Assembly (NCBI GenBank): GCA_964356335.1
Contig: CAYHHI010000016.1
Location: 1-64,000, forward strand
DNA: 64,000 nt
Origin: CAYHHI01 sp964356335
Lineage (GTDB): Bacteria; Arandabacterota; Arandabacteria; Arandabacterales; Arandabacteraceae
Direction of reading: 5' to 3'
The notes below the pieces were generated by a model, which searched no databases, was not told the origin of the DNA, and saw nothing but the letters and a program-made list of their open reading frames with translations. Positions 16,669 through 23,586 of this stretch are shown one piece after another (position 1 is the first letter of the stretch; each line of letters opens with the position of its first letter). Both the position numbers and the translations under genes were made by a program.

Positions 16669-16854
16669 CTACCAACTTGCCTTGACAACGCCTGGGATCT
16701 GGCCCATGAGCGAAAGATCTCTGAAGCAGATCCTGCAGAGTCCGAACTTCTTCAAATACCCTCTCGGCCGCCCGCAGCGATGACATCTGTTCCTGTGCCG
16801 GATCTTGAACTTAGGCTGGCCTTTCCATTTCTCCATCATTGCCTTTGTCGCCAC
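16669..16854 (-). CDS. rpsN: 30S ribosomal protein S14, zinc-binding type Z
   Basis: A 61-residue short S14. The zinc site is C-H-R-C-G and C-R-I-C-F with HRNRCHRCGRPRGYLKKFGLC between. The short zinc form is common in Gram-positives and many deep lineages, while enteric S14 is about 100 residues and lacks the cysteines. The start is GTG at 16854 after GAGGAAGAG. Confidence 0.97.
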   Translation of the reverse strand: MATKAMMEKWKGQPKFKIRHRNRCHRCGRPRGYLKKFGLCRICFRDLSLMGQIPGVVKASW

Positions 16855-16872
16855 CTCTTCCTCCCTCGTCTT

Positions 16873-17523
16873 CTAGCTTGCCCTGAACGGCATCCCGAGA
16901 CTCTTCAAGAGCTCGAGGGCCTCTTGGTCTGTTCTTGCACTTGTCGTAAGAGCTATGTCCATCCCTCTTATCTTGACCACCTTGTCGTATTCAATCTCAG
17001 GGAAAACGATCTGCTCCTTGACGCCGAAAGTATAGTTGCCGCGCCCGTCGAAGCTGTCAGGGGAAAGGCCCCGGAAATCCCTGATCCTGGGGATCGATAC
17101 ATTGACGAGCCTGTCAAAGAATTCATACATTCTCGCACCCCTCAGGGTCACCCGGCACCCTACGGCCATACCTTTCCTTAACTTGAAACTTGCCACAGAT
17201 CTCGACGCCCGCGTGATCACAGGCCGCTGGCCCGATATCGTTGCGAGATCGGCGACGGCTGCATCCATGAGCTTCGGATCCTTCAGGCTGTCCCCACAGC
17301 CCATGTTTATCACGATCTTTTCAAGCCTCGGTACCTGGAGCAGGTTCTTGTAACCGAACTGCTTCGTGAGGGCCGGAACCGCCTCTTCCCTGTACCGGCG
17401 GAGCATCCTGGGCACGTAACCTTTTTCCATCCGCTCCGCGGGGTCAGCCGTCTTAACCGCCTTTTCCTTATCCGGCTTCTCTTTCTCTGCCTTGTCCTTC
17501 TTGCTTTTCTTCTCCTCAGCCAC
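16873..17523 (-). CDS. rplE: 50S ribosomal protein L5 with charged N-terminal extension
   Basis: A 216-residue L5 that binds 5S rRNA and P-site tRNA. The core starts near residue 36 (YVPRMLRRYREEAVPAL) and includes NLLQVPRLEKIVINMG and FPEIEYDKV. The first ~33 residues are Lys/Glu-rich (EEKKSKKDKAEKEKPDKEK) and absent from typical L5 of about 180 residues. The start is GTG at 17523. An internal methionine near residue 32 is a possible shorter start but has no better Shine-Dalgarno site. Confidence 0.96.
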   Translation of the reverse strand: MAEEKKSKKDKAEKEKPDKEKAVKTADPAERMEKGYVPRMLRRYREEAVPALTKQFGYKNLLQVPRLEKIVINMGCGDSLKDPKLMDAAVADLATISGQRPVITRASRSVASFKLRKGMAVGCRVTLRGARMYEFFDRLVNVSIPRIRDFRGLSPDSFDGRGNYTFGVKEQIVFPEIEYDKVVKIRGMDIALTTSARTDQEALELLKSLGMPFRAS

Positions 17524-17537
17524 TTTTTGCCGCCCCT

Positions 17538-17855
17538 TTAAGCCTTACCGATTATTTCGTTGCACTTGCTGCAGATCCTGACCGAACGTCCCTCGACAAG
17601 TCTGGATCTCTTGGGCCTTGTGCCCTCTCCACATCGGGGGCACACCACCATTACATTGGAAACGTGGACGGGGGCTTCCTTCTGAACGATTCCCCCCGGC
17701 TGAATCCTTGACCTTTGCTTGGTGTGGCGCTTGATGAAGTTTATGCCTTCAATCAGCACTCTGTTCTTGTCCGGGTAGACCTTCAAGACCTTGCCGGTCT
17801 TACCCTTCTCATCGCCAGATATCACGATCACACTGTCATCTTTTGCAATGCGCAT
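17538..17855 (-). CDS. rplX: 50S ribosomal protein L24
   Basis: A 105-residue L24, an early large-subunit assembly protein. It has the KOW motif (VIVISGDEKGKTGKVLKVYP), NFIKRHTKQ, and a C-terminal C-P-R-C...C-S-K-C pattern that suggests a bound zinc. It lies between rplN and rplE with short gaps. Confidence 0.97.
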   Translation of the reverse strand: MRIAKDDSVIVISGDEKGKTGKVLKVYPDKNRVLIEGINFIKRHTKQRSRIQPGGIVQKEAPVHVSNVMVVCPRCGEGTRPKRSRLVEGRSVRICSKCNEIIGKA

Positions 17856-17869
17856 CTTAAGTCTCTCCG

Positions 17870-18238
17870 TCAGACGACCTCTGGCGCAAGGGAAATGATC
17901 TTCATGAACTGCTTGTCCCTGAGTTCCCTCGCCACGGGGCCGAATATTCTTGATGCCCTCGGTTCCTTATCATCATTTATCAAGACAGCCGCGTTCTGAT
18001 CGAACCGGATATATGTTCCATCGGGCCTCTTGAACTCTTTCCTGGTCCTTACGATCACGGCCTTCGCTATGTCGCCTTTCTTGATTTCGCTGTCAGGAAG
18101 CGCATCGCGGACGCTCACCACTACGATGTCACCAACTCGGCCATATCGGCGGTAAGACCCACCGAGCACCCTTAGGCACTTGGCTGTCCTCGCGCCCGAG
18201 TTATCTGCTATCGTGAGTATCGTTTGCTGCTGTACCAT
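17870..18238 (-). CDS. rplN: 50S ribosomal protein L14
   Basis: A 122-residue L14 of standard length at the subunit interface. It starts MVQQQTILTIADNSGARTAKC and contains the KAVIVRTRKE motif and DNAAVLIN-like core. The preceding gene is rpsQ, 11 bp away. Confidence 0.98.
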   Translation of the reverse strand: MVQQQTILTIADNSGARTAKCLRVLGGSYRRYGRVGDIVVVSVRDALPDSEIKKGDIAKAVIVRTRKEFKRPDGTYIRFDQNAAVLINDDKEPRASRIFGPVARELRDKQFMKIISLAPEVV

Positions 18239-18249
18239 AAGGCTCCATC

Positions 18250-18504
18250 CTATTCCGCTTTTTTCAAGACCTCAGCCACCCTCCACCTCTTCAGTTTGCT
18301 CAGGGGCCGCGTCTCGACAATTCGTACGAGATCACCTTCTTGACACTGCTGCTTCTCATCATGGGCATAGAAGCGGTGTCTCTTCCGGACAACTTTGCCG
18401 TAAGTGGCATGCCTCAGACGCCTCTCCGCCTCAACAACAACGGTCTTCTGCATCTTGTTGCTTATGACGATACCAGATCTAGTCTTTCTTCCCGTGGCCT
18501 TCAT
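18250..18504 (-). CDS. rpsQ: 30S ribosomal protein S17
   Basis: An 84-residue OB-fold S17, with the family block NKMQKTVVVEAERRLRH, YGKVVRKRHRFYAHDE and IVETRPLSKLKRWRV. Its start overlaps the rpmC 3' end by 26 bp, because rpmC carries an unusual C-terminal extension; translation coupling is likely. Confidence 0.97.
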   Translation of the reverse strand: MKATGRKTRSGIVISNKMQKTVVVEAERRLRHATYGKVVRKRHRFYAHDEKQQCQEGDLVRIVETRPLSKLKRWRVAEVLKKAE

Positions 18505-18772
18505 CTTCCACTTCCTTCTTATCGCCCTTTACGTACTGGTCTGCCCAAACCTTCCCCTCGGGACTGCCCGGAAGTCTCCGCCTGCCGAGATCGTCTTCCC
18601 TTATGATCGTGAGAACTCTCGCGAGATCCCGCCTCACGAGCCTTATCCTCAAGGGATTGTCAAGTTTCTGAGTGGAGACGCGGAATCTCAGGTTAAACAG
18701 CTCCTCACGCAGGTCCCTCGCGGTACGCTCAAGCTCGTCGTGCGTGAGCTCTCTGTATTTCTCCGGCTTCAT
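18479..18772 (-). CDS. rpmC: 50S ribosomal protein L29 with C-terminal extension
   Basis: A 97-residue L29. The core helical hairpin is present (ELTHDELERTARDLREELFNLRF, then PLRIRLVRRDLARVLTIIRE). L29 is normally 60-70 residues; here about 30 charged residues (ending EVEDEGHGKKD) are added and overlap the rpsQ start. L29 lies at the nascent-chain exit where SRP and trigger factor dock. Confidence 0.95.
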   Translation of the reverse strand: MKPEKYRELTHDELERTARDLREELFNLRFRVSTQKLDNPLRIRLVRRDLARVLTIIREDDLGRRRLPGSPEGKVWADQYVKGDKKEVEDEGHGKKD

Positions 18773-18776
18773 CAGG

Positions 18777-19190
18777 TTATATCACCTCTCTGCACACGAA
18801 TCTTGTCTTGATAGGTAATTTCCGTGCGGCAAGCAGCATCGCCTCTCGCGCCATGGCCTCAGTGACGCCGCCGAGCTCGAAAAGCATTCGGCCGGGCTTG
18901 ACGACCGCGACATGGTATTCCGGATTGCCTTTGCCCTTACCCATTCTGGTCTCAGCAGGCTTAAGCGTTACCGGCTTGTCGGGGAAAATCCTCACCCAGA
19001 TTTTTCCACTCCTCTTCACATGCCTCGTCATGGCAACTCGAGCAGCCTCGATCTGCTTCGCAGTGACCCATGCTGCCTCAAGCGCCATCAACCCATATTC
19101 ACCGAATTCTATTGTGCTTCCCCTCCACGCCATACCCCGGCGCTTACCCCTCTGCTGCTTTCTATATTTTTCTCTCTTCGGACTAAGCAT
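18777..19190 (-). CDS. rplP: 50S ribosomal protein L16
   Basis: A 137-residue L16, needed for A-site tRNA positioning. It begins MLSPKREKYRKQQRGKRRG and contains the GLMALEAAWVTAKQIEAAR and RMGKGKGNPEYHVAVVKPG blocks. It is directly followed by rpmC with a 4-bp gap. Confidence 0.98.
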   Translation of the reverse strand: MLSPKREKYRKQQRGKRRGMAWRGSTIEFGEYGLMALEAAWVTAKQIEAARVAMTRHVKRSGKIWVRIFPDKPVTLKPAETRMGKGKGNPEYHVAVVKPGRMLFELGGVTEAMAREAMLLAARKLPIKTRFVCREVI

Positions 19191-19218
19191 TTTCGAGCTC
19201 CTCTAGTCCTTCGCCCGT

Positions 19219-19872
19219 CTATTCCTTTGTCTTAAATTCCTCGGGCTTCTTAAAGATCTCGCCGTGGAACACCCACACTTTGACACCACTGGTTCCGTAG
19301 GTCGTGTGCGCAGTCGCCCTGGCATAGTCAATGTCCGCCCTCAGGGTGTGAAGCGGTACTCTCCCCTCCATGTAATGCTCGGTCCTTGCCATCTCCGCCC
19401 CGGACAGCCTCCCATTACACATTATCTTTATGCCTTTGGCTCCCGCACGCATGGCAGATGCTATTGCCTTCTTCATCGCTCGCCTGTGGGACACGCGCTG
19501 CTCGAGCTGACTGGCAACGTGCTCCGCCACGAGCTGGGCATCGATCTCGGGCTTCTCAACCTCCTGGATATTGATATGTATCTCTTTCTTGGTGATGTGC
19601 TGAAGCTCATCCCTCAGCTGGTCAACTTCAGTCCCTTTTCGGCCTATCACTATACCGGGTCTTGCGGTGTGAATGGTGACGGTGATCTTCTTCGGGGCCC
19701 TGTCAATCACGACCTTGGATATGCCTGCACGCGCTAACCTGCTCGTTATGTATTTCCGTATGAAGATGTCCTCTTGTAAGAGTCCGGCATAGCCTTTCCT
19801 GGCAAACCACCGCGAATCCCAGGTTTTTACGATTCCCAGCCTCAGACCGATAGGATTAGTCTTCTGCCCCAA
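19219..19872 (-). CDS. rpsC: 30S ribosomal protein S3
   Basis: A 217-residue S3 with a KH domain (IVIGRKGTEVDQLRDEL) and the C-terminal S3 domain (MRAGAKGIKIMCNGRLSGAE). It forms the mRNA entry pore with S4 and S5. The start codon is TTG at 19872, preceded by AAGGAGGAAGG, giving the standard GQKTNPIGLRLG N-terminus. Confidence 0.97.
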   Translation of the reverse strand: MGQKTNPIGLRLGIVKTWDSRWFARKGYAGLLQEDIFIRKYITSRLARAGISKVVIDRAPKKITVTIHTARPGIVIGRKGTEVDQLRDELQHITKKEIHINIQEVEKPEIDAQLVAEHVASQLEQRVSHRRAMKKAIASAMRAGAKGIKIMCNGRLSGAEMARTEHYMEGRVPLHTLRADIDYARATAHTTYGTSGVKVWVFHGEIFKKPEEFKTKE

Positions 19873-19884
19873 ATTCCTTCCTCC

Positions 19885-20301
19885 TTACTTCTTGCCTTTC
19901 TTCTTGGTTGTATGGGCTTCTACCCTTCTCGCCGTCCTCGTCCCCTTCAGGGCGCGAGGCATTTCAGTAGTCACCACGATCTTTATGTGACTCAGCCGCT
20001 TTCTTATTCTCGATGCCCTTCCAAAGGCCCTTGGCCGCCATCTCGGCATTATGGGTCCCGGATCTATACTGGCACTCTTAACATAGAGGGCATCGGGATC
20101 GAGCTTGCCGCTTCCCTCCACGTTTACCGCATTGGCAATAGCTGAATTCAGGACCTTCGAAACCATGACGGCGCCCTTCTTGGGCGTGTACTTGAGTATC
20201 GCAAGAGCTTCGCTCACGGGCTTGCCCTGTATGATCTGGGTTGCCAGCCTTGCTTTCCTTGGCGATATCAGAACGTATTTTGCTGCGGCCCTTGCCTCCA
20301 T
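19885..20301 (-). CDS. rplV: 50S ribosomal protein L22
   Basis: A 138-residue L22 with SPRKARLATQIIQGKPVSEAL near the start and the tunnel-lining hairpin GPIMPRWRPRAFGRASRIRKR. A short basic tail ends in KKKGKK, beyond the usual ~113 residues. The order rpsS-rplV-rpsC is standard for S10 clusters. Confidence 0.97.
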   Translation of the reverse strand: MEARAAAKYVLISPRKARLATQIIQGKPVSEALAILKYTPKKGAVMVSKVLNSAIANAVNVEGSGKLDPDALYVKSASIDPGPIMPRWRPRAFGRASRIRKRLSHIKIVVTTEMPRALKGTRTARRVEAHTTKKKGKK

Positions 20302-20311
20302 CGAAACTACC

Positions 20312-20602
20312 TCACTTTACCTTTGTGGTCTTCTCGGCGGAAACCCTGCCGCTGTGACCTCTGAAAGTTCTTGTCGGAGCGAACTCTCCAAGCTTATGAC
20401 CCACCATGTTCTCCGTGATGAAGATCGGGATGAACTTGTTGCCGTTGTGGACAGCCAGAGTATGAGATACAAACTCGGGCGTTATCGTCGAATCCCGCGA
20501 CCACGTCCTTAACACCCTCTTCTCGCGTGTCCGGTTGAGCTCGTTTATCCGATCCAGAAGCTTCTGGTCCACGTGAGGACCTTTCTTGACAGAACGAGAC
20601 AT
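20312..20602 (-). CDS. rpsS: 30S ribosomal protein S19
   Basis: A 96-residue S19 at the head of the small subunit. It starts MSRSVKKGPHVDQKLLDRI and carries the HNGNKFIPIFITENMVGHKLGEF signature in two parts. The ATG at 20602 is chosen over a GTG two codons upstream (20608), because AGGGGG is better spaced and the MSRS start is typical. Confidence 0.97.
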   Translation of the reverse strand: MSRSVKKGPHVDQKLLDRINELNRTREKRVLRTWSRDSTITPEFVSHTLAVHNGNKFIPIFITENMVGHKLGEFAPTRTFRGHSGRVSAEKTTKVK

Positions 20603-20616
20603 ACCCACTGTCCCCC

Positions 20617-21438
20617 TTATTTCCTTCTTCTTACGATGAACTTGTCAGATGGCTTACGCTTCCTGGTCTTGTAGCCCTTGGTCGGCCATCCCCAGGGCGA
20701 GCAGGGGTGCCTGCCACCGGAGCTCTTGCCTTCACCGCCACCCATCGGATGATCAACCGGGTTCTTGGCAACACCTCTTACCCGCGGTCTCCACCCCATC
20801 CATCTATATCTGCCTGCCTTGCCTATGCTTATTTTCTCATGGTCGACGTTACCGACCTGGCCTATCGTCGCGAAGCATTCCAATCTCACCAATCTCATCT
20901 CGCCCGACGGAAGTCTCAGGTGGCCATATGCCCCTTCTTTGGCAACAAGACGGACAAAGGAGCCTGCGCTCCGGGCAAGCTGGCCGCCCTTGCCCGGCAC
21001 CATCTCCACGTTGTGGACCTCTGTCCCCAGGGGGACATCCTTCAAGGGTATGGCATTGCCCGGCCTTATCTCCGAGCCCGGCCCCGACGAAACCTTGTCC
21101 CCCACCGTAAGACCAACGGGCCATACGATGTAACGCTTCTCGCCATCGGCGTAGTGAAGCAGGGCGATCCGCGCCGATCTGTTGGGGTCGTATTCGATGC
21201 TTGCGACCCTGGCTGGAATGCCATGCTTATCGCGCCTGAAGTCGATTCTTCTATAGAGCCGCTTGTGGCCTCCGCCGCGGTAGCGGATCGTGACTCTTCC
21301 TTGGTTGTTCTTGCCGGCCTTGCGCGTTATATGCTCGATAAGGCCCGCCTCGGGTTTCGTCTTTGTTATCTCCTCGAAGGTATGGCCGGTCTTGTACCTA
21401 AGAGTCGAAGTAACCGGTTTGTACTTTCTGATTCCCAT
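20617..21438 (-). CDS. rplB: 50S ribosomal protein L2
   Basis: A 273-residue L2 of standard length, essential at the peptidyl-transferase region. It has GIRKYKPVTSTLRYKT near the start, the RIDFRRDKHGIPARV block, and the C-terminal HPMGGGEGKSSGGRHP loop containing the conserved histidine. It lies between rplW and rpsS. Confidence 0.98.
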   Translation of the reverse strand: MGIRKYKPVTSTLRYKTGHTFEEITKTKPEAGLIEHITRKAGKNNQGRVTIRYRGGGHKRLYRRIDFRRDKHGIPARVASIEYDPNRSARIALLHYADGEKRYIVWPVGLTVGDKVSSGPGSEIRPGNAIPLKDVPLGTEVHNVEMVPGKGGQLARSAGSFVRLVAKEGAYGHLRLPSGEMRLVRLECFATIGQVGNVDHEKISIGKAGRYRWMGWRPRVRGVAKNPVDHPMGGGEGKSSGGRHPCSPWGWPTKGYKTRKRKPSDKFIVRRRK

Positions 21439-21440
21439 GG

Positions 21441-21731
21441 TTACACCTGCTCGAATAGATCGATTGTCTGACCTGTCTGAAGTGTGACAACGGCCTTCTT
21501 CCAGTCAGGCCTCTTGCCACTGAACATGCCCAGACGCTTTACCTTGCCGTGGGCAATCATCGTTCGCACGCCCTTGACCTTGACGTGGAATATCTCTTCC
21601 ACTGCTCGCTTTATTTCAAGCCTGTTGGCATCGGTCGCTACGCGGAACAGGTACTTGTTCTCCGTCTCCCGGAGCTTCGAACCCTTCTCGGTGACAAGCG
21701 GCCTAAGCACTATAGATCTTGCGTCCCTCAA
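21441..21731 (-). CDS. rplW: 50S ribosomal protein L23
   Basis: A 96-residue L23, the docking point for trigger factor and SRP at the exit tunnel. It contains IVLRPLVTEKGSKLRE and YLFRVATDANRLEIKRAVEE. The start codon is TTG at 21731, overlapping the rplD stop (TTGA), with GGAGG about 10 nt upstream. Confidence 0.96.
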   Translation of the reverse strand: MRDARSIVLRPLVTEKGSKLRETENKYLFRVATDANRLEIKRAVEEIFHVKVKGVRTMIAHGKVKRLGMFSGKRPDWKKAVVTLQTGQTIDLFEQV

Positions 21732-22354
21732 CTTTTCAGCACCTCCACAAGTGCTTCCACAGCATCTTTATCCACAACCAAAGCGTCGAAGCTCAGGATG
21801 TCGTGGATATTCAGATCCTTCGAAAGGGTGGTCTTGACCCCGGGAATGTTGCGCGTCGCCTTCATGAAATCGTCATTCTTGACCCTCAGGACAAACAGAC
21901 ACTTCTTGTCGGCGACGCCGACCGACTTCATGAGCTCCACGGCCTTCTTGGTCTTGGGCTCTGCGAACCCGAGGGACTCGACGATCTTCACTCCCCCCTC
22001 CCTGACCTTCTCAGAAAGCGCAGATCGTATCGCACTCCTGCGCGCTTTCTTAGGAAGTGAGTAATAGTGGTCGTGGTGCCTTGGCCCGTGTGCAATCCCT
22101 CCGCCCACCCAGATCGGCGAACCAGCCGTGCCGGCCCTCGCTCTTCCCAGTCCCTTCTGTCTCCACGGCTTCTTGCCGCTGGCATTGACTTCTGACCTGG
22201 TCTTGGTATGGGCGGTACCCAGCCTCTGGTTGGCCATGTAAGACTTGACTGCCTCATAGACCAGATGCTTTTTGGGTTTAACATTGAACACACTGTCAGG
22301 CAGCTCGATCTTGCCTGAACTTGCGCCGCTGGTATTGATCACTTCGAACTCCAT
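21728..22354 (-). CDS. rplD: 50S ribosomal protein L4
   Basis: A 208-residue L4, which lines the exit tunnel. The typical GTAHTKTRSEVNASGKKPWR and KGLGRARAGTAGSPIW tunnel-loop sequence is intact. The ATG at 22354 has AAGGGG about 6 nt upstream; a GTG at 22372 that overlaps the rplC stop is a longer alternative without a good site. Confidence 0.96.
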   Translation of the reverse strand: MEFEVINTSGASSGKIELPDSVFNVKPKKHLVYEAVKSYMANQRLGTAHTKTRSEVNASGKKPWRQKGLGRARAGTAGSPIWVGGGIAHGPRHHDHYYSLPKKARRSAIRSALSEKVREGGVKIVESLGFAEPKTKKAVELMKSVGVADKKCLFVLRVKNDDFMKATRNIPGVKTTLSKDLNIHDILSFDALVVDKDAVEALVEVLKS

Positions 22355-22368
22355 CGTAACCCCTTCTC

Positions 22369-22986
22369 TCACTGTCCGCGCACTATGACATAGCTTCTGG
22401 GATGACCCGGAACCGCACCCCTCACTGCAATCAAGTTGTTCTCAGGATCAACCTTCACCACTTCGAGATTTCTAACAGTCTTTCTACCCATCCCGGTGTG
22501 GCCGCCCATCCGCTTGTTTTTCCAGATCCTGCCCGGGTAGGCGCACTGGCCGATCGAACCGGGCCGCCGGTGAGACGTACTCCCATGGGAATCGCCGCAG
22601 CCGTGGAAGCCCCATCGCTTCACGACTCCCTGGAAGCCCTTGCCTTTGGTCATGCCCGTCACGCGCACGTGGTCACCGACTTTGAAAACATCCGCCCTGA
22701 GCTCCATGCCTACCTTGAAACCGGACACGTCCTCGAGCCTGATCTCGCGCAGGATCTGCGCCGGCTCCACACCTGCCTTCTGGTACTGGCCGACCAAGGG
22801 CTTATTGGCTCTCGCCTTCTTGCGTCTGCCGAATCCAATCTGGATGGCGCTGTAGCCGTGTTTGTCGCTGGTTCTTACCTCAACCACCGGACACGGACCT
22901 GCTTCGATCACGGTGACGGGGACCACTTCTCCCTTGTCATCAAAGACTCGTGCCATTCCGACCTTTCGTCCGATAATTCCTTTCAT
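22369..22986 (-). CDS. rplC: 50S ribosomal protein L3
   Basis: A 205-residue L3, an assembly-initiating protein near the peptidyl-transferase centre. It starts MKGIIGRKVGMARVFDDKGEV and carries GMTKGKGFQGVVKRWGFHG plus GSIGQCAYPGRIWKNKRM. It is followed by rplD. Confidence 0.98.
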   Translation of the reverse strand: MKGIIGRKVGMARVFDDKGEVVPVTVIEAGPCPVVEVRTSDKHGYSAIQIGFGRRKKARANKPLVGQYQKAGVEPAQILREIRLEDVSGFKVGMELRADVFKVGDHVRVTGMTKGKGFQGVVKRWGFHGCGDSHGSTSHRRPGSIGQCAYPGRIWKNKRMGGHTGMGRKTVRNLEVVKVDPENNLIAVRGAVPGHPRSYVIVRGQ

Positions 22987-23016
22987 CCTCGTTCACCTTC
23001 CTCTGGAAGACGCCCG

Positions 23017-23325
23017 CTACACCTTGATCTCGATGTCAACTCCGGCCGGGAGATCCAATTTCATCAGGGCCTCTACCGTTTGGGGTGTTGACTCCCAGAT
23101 GTCAATCAGTCTCTTGTGAGTCCGAATTTCAAACTGCTCCCTTGACTTCTTATCAACGTGCGGCGACCGGAGTACCGTGTAAACCGACCGCTTGGTTGGC
23201 AAGGGCACCGGGCCGGAAACCTTCGCCCCAGTCTGTTTAGCAGTTCGAACGATCTCCCGGGCAGAGCGATCAACCGTAGCGTGGTCAAAGCCCTTTAAGC
23301 GTATCCTGATCTTCTGTCCAGGCAC
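23017..23325 (-). CDS. rpsJ: 30S ribosomal protein S10
   Basis: A 102-residue S10 (NusE) with KIRIRLKGFDHATVDRSA and RTHKRLIDIWESTPQTVEALM. Besides its ribosomal role, it links NusG to the leading ribosome. The start is GTG at 23325, 30 bp after the interrupted tuf copy, giving the common tuf-rpsJ order. Confidence 0.97.
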   Translation of the reverse strand: MPGQKIRIRLKGFDHATVDRSAREIVRTAKQTGAKVSGPVPLPTKRSVYTVLRSPHVDKKSREQFEIRTHKRLIDIWESTPQTVEALMKLDLPAGVDIEIKV

Positions 23326-23354
23326 TTAACTACCTCCGTTCTTATCCAACCGGT

Positions 23355-23555
23355 TTATTGATAGATTTCACCGACAACACCCTGGCCGACGGTCTTTCCT
23401 CCCTCACGCACCGCAANNNNNNNNNNNNNNNNNNNNNNNNNNNNNNNNNNNNNNNNNNNNNNNNNNNNNNNNNNNNNNNNNNNNNNNNNNNNNNNNNNNN
23501 NNNNNNNNNNNNNNNNCAAATGCGGCTTCGTCCTCTGAAACTTCGCCTTCGCCAT
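23355..23555 (-). CDS. tuf: elongation factor Tu, second copy, interrupted by an assembly gap
   Basis: Only the first 13 codons (MAKAKFQRTKPHL, 23517-23555) and the last ~20 codons (ending GGKTVGQGVVGEIYQ, 23355-23416) are present. The middle is 100 N. Both ends are identical to the intact tuf at 37837-39036 until the last codon, where this copy ends in Gln-TAA and the other in Ala-TAG. The shared identity extends through the Shine-Dalgarno leader (GGAGGGTAGGATCG). The real gene should be about 1,200 bp, so the gap is a placeholder for a collapsed repeat. It lies between fusA and rpsJ, the normal str-operon place for tuf. Confidence 0.93.
   Translation of the reverse strand: MAKAKFQRTKPHLXXXXXXXXXXXXXXXXXXXXXXXXXXXXXXXXXXAVREGGKTVGQGVVGEIYQ
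23417..23516. other. assembly gap of 100 N inside tuf
   Basis: Exactly 100 unknown bases, the conventional scaffold placeholder. Given a 399-codon tuf and the 101 coding bases present on both sides, the true missing length should be close to 1,099 bp. Confidence 0.97.
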
Positions 23556-23586
23556 CGATCCTACCCTCCTGAAAGCCTTAAGGCAT

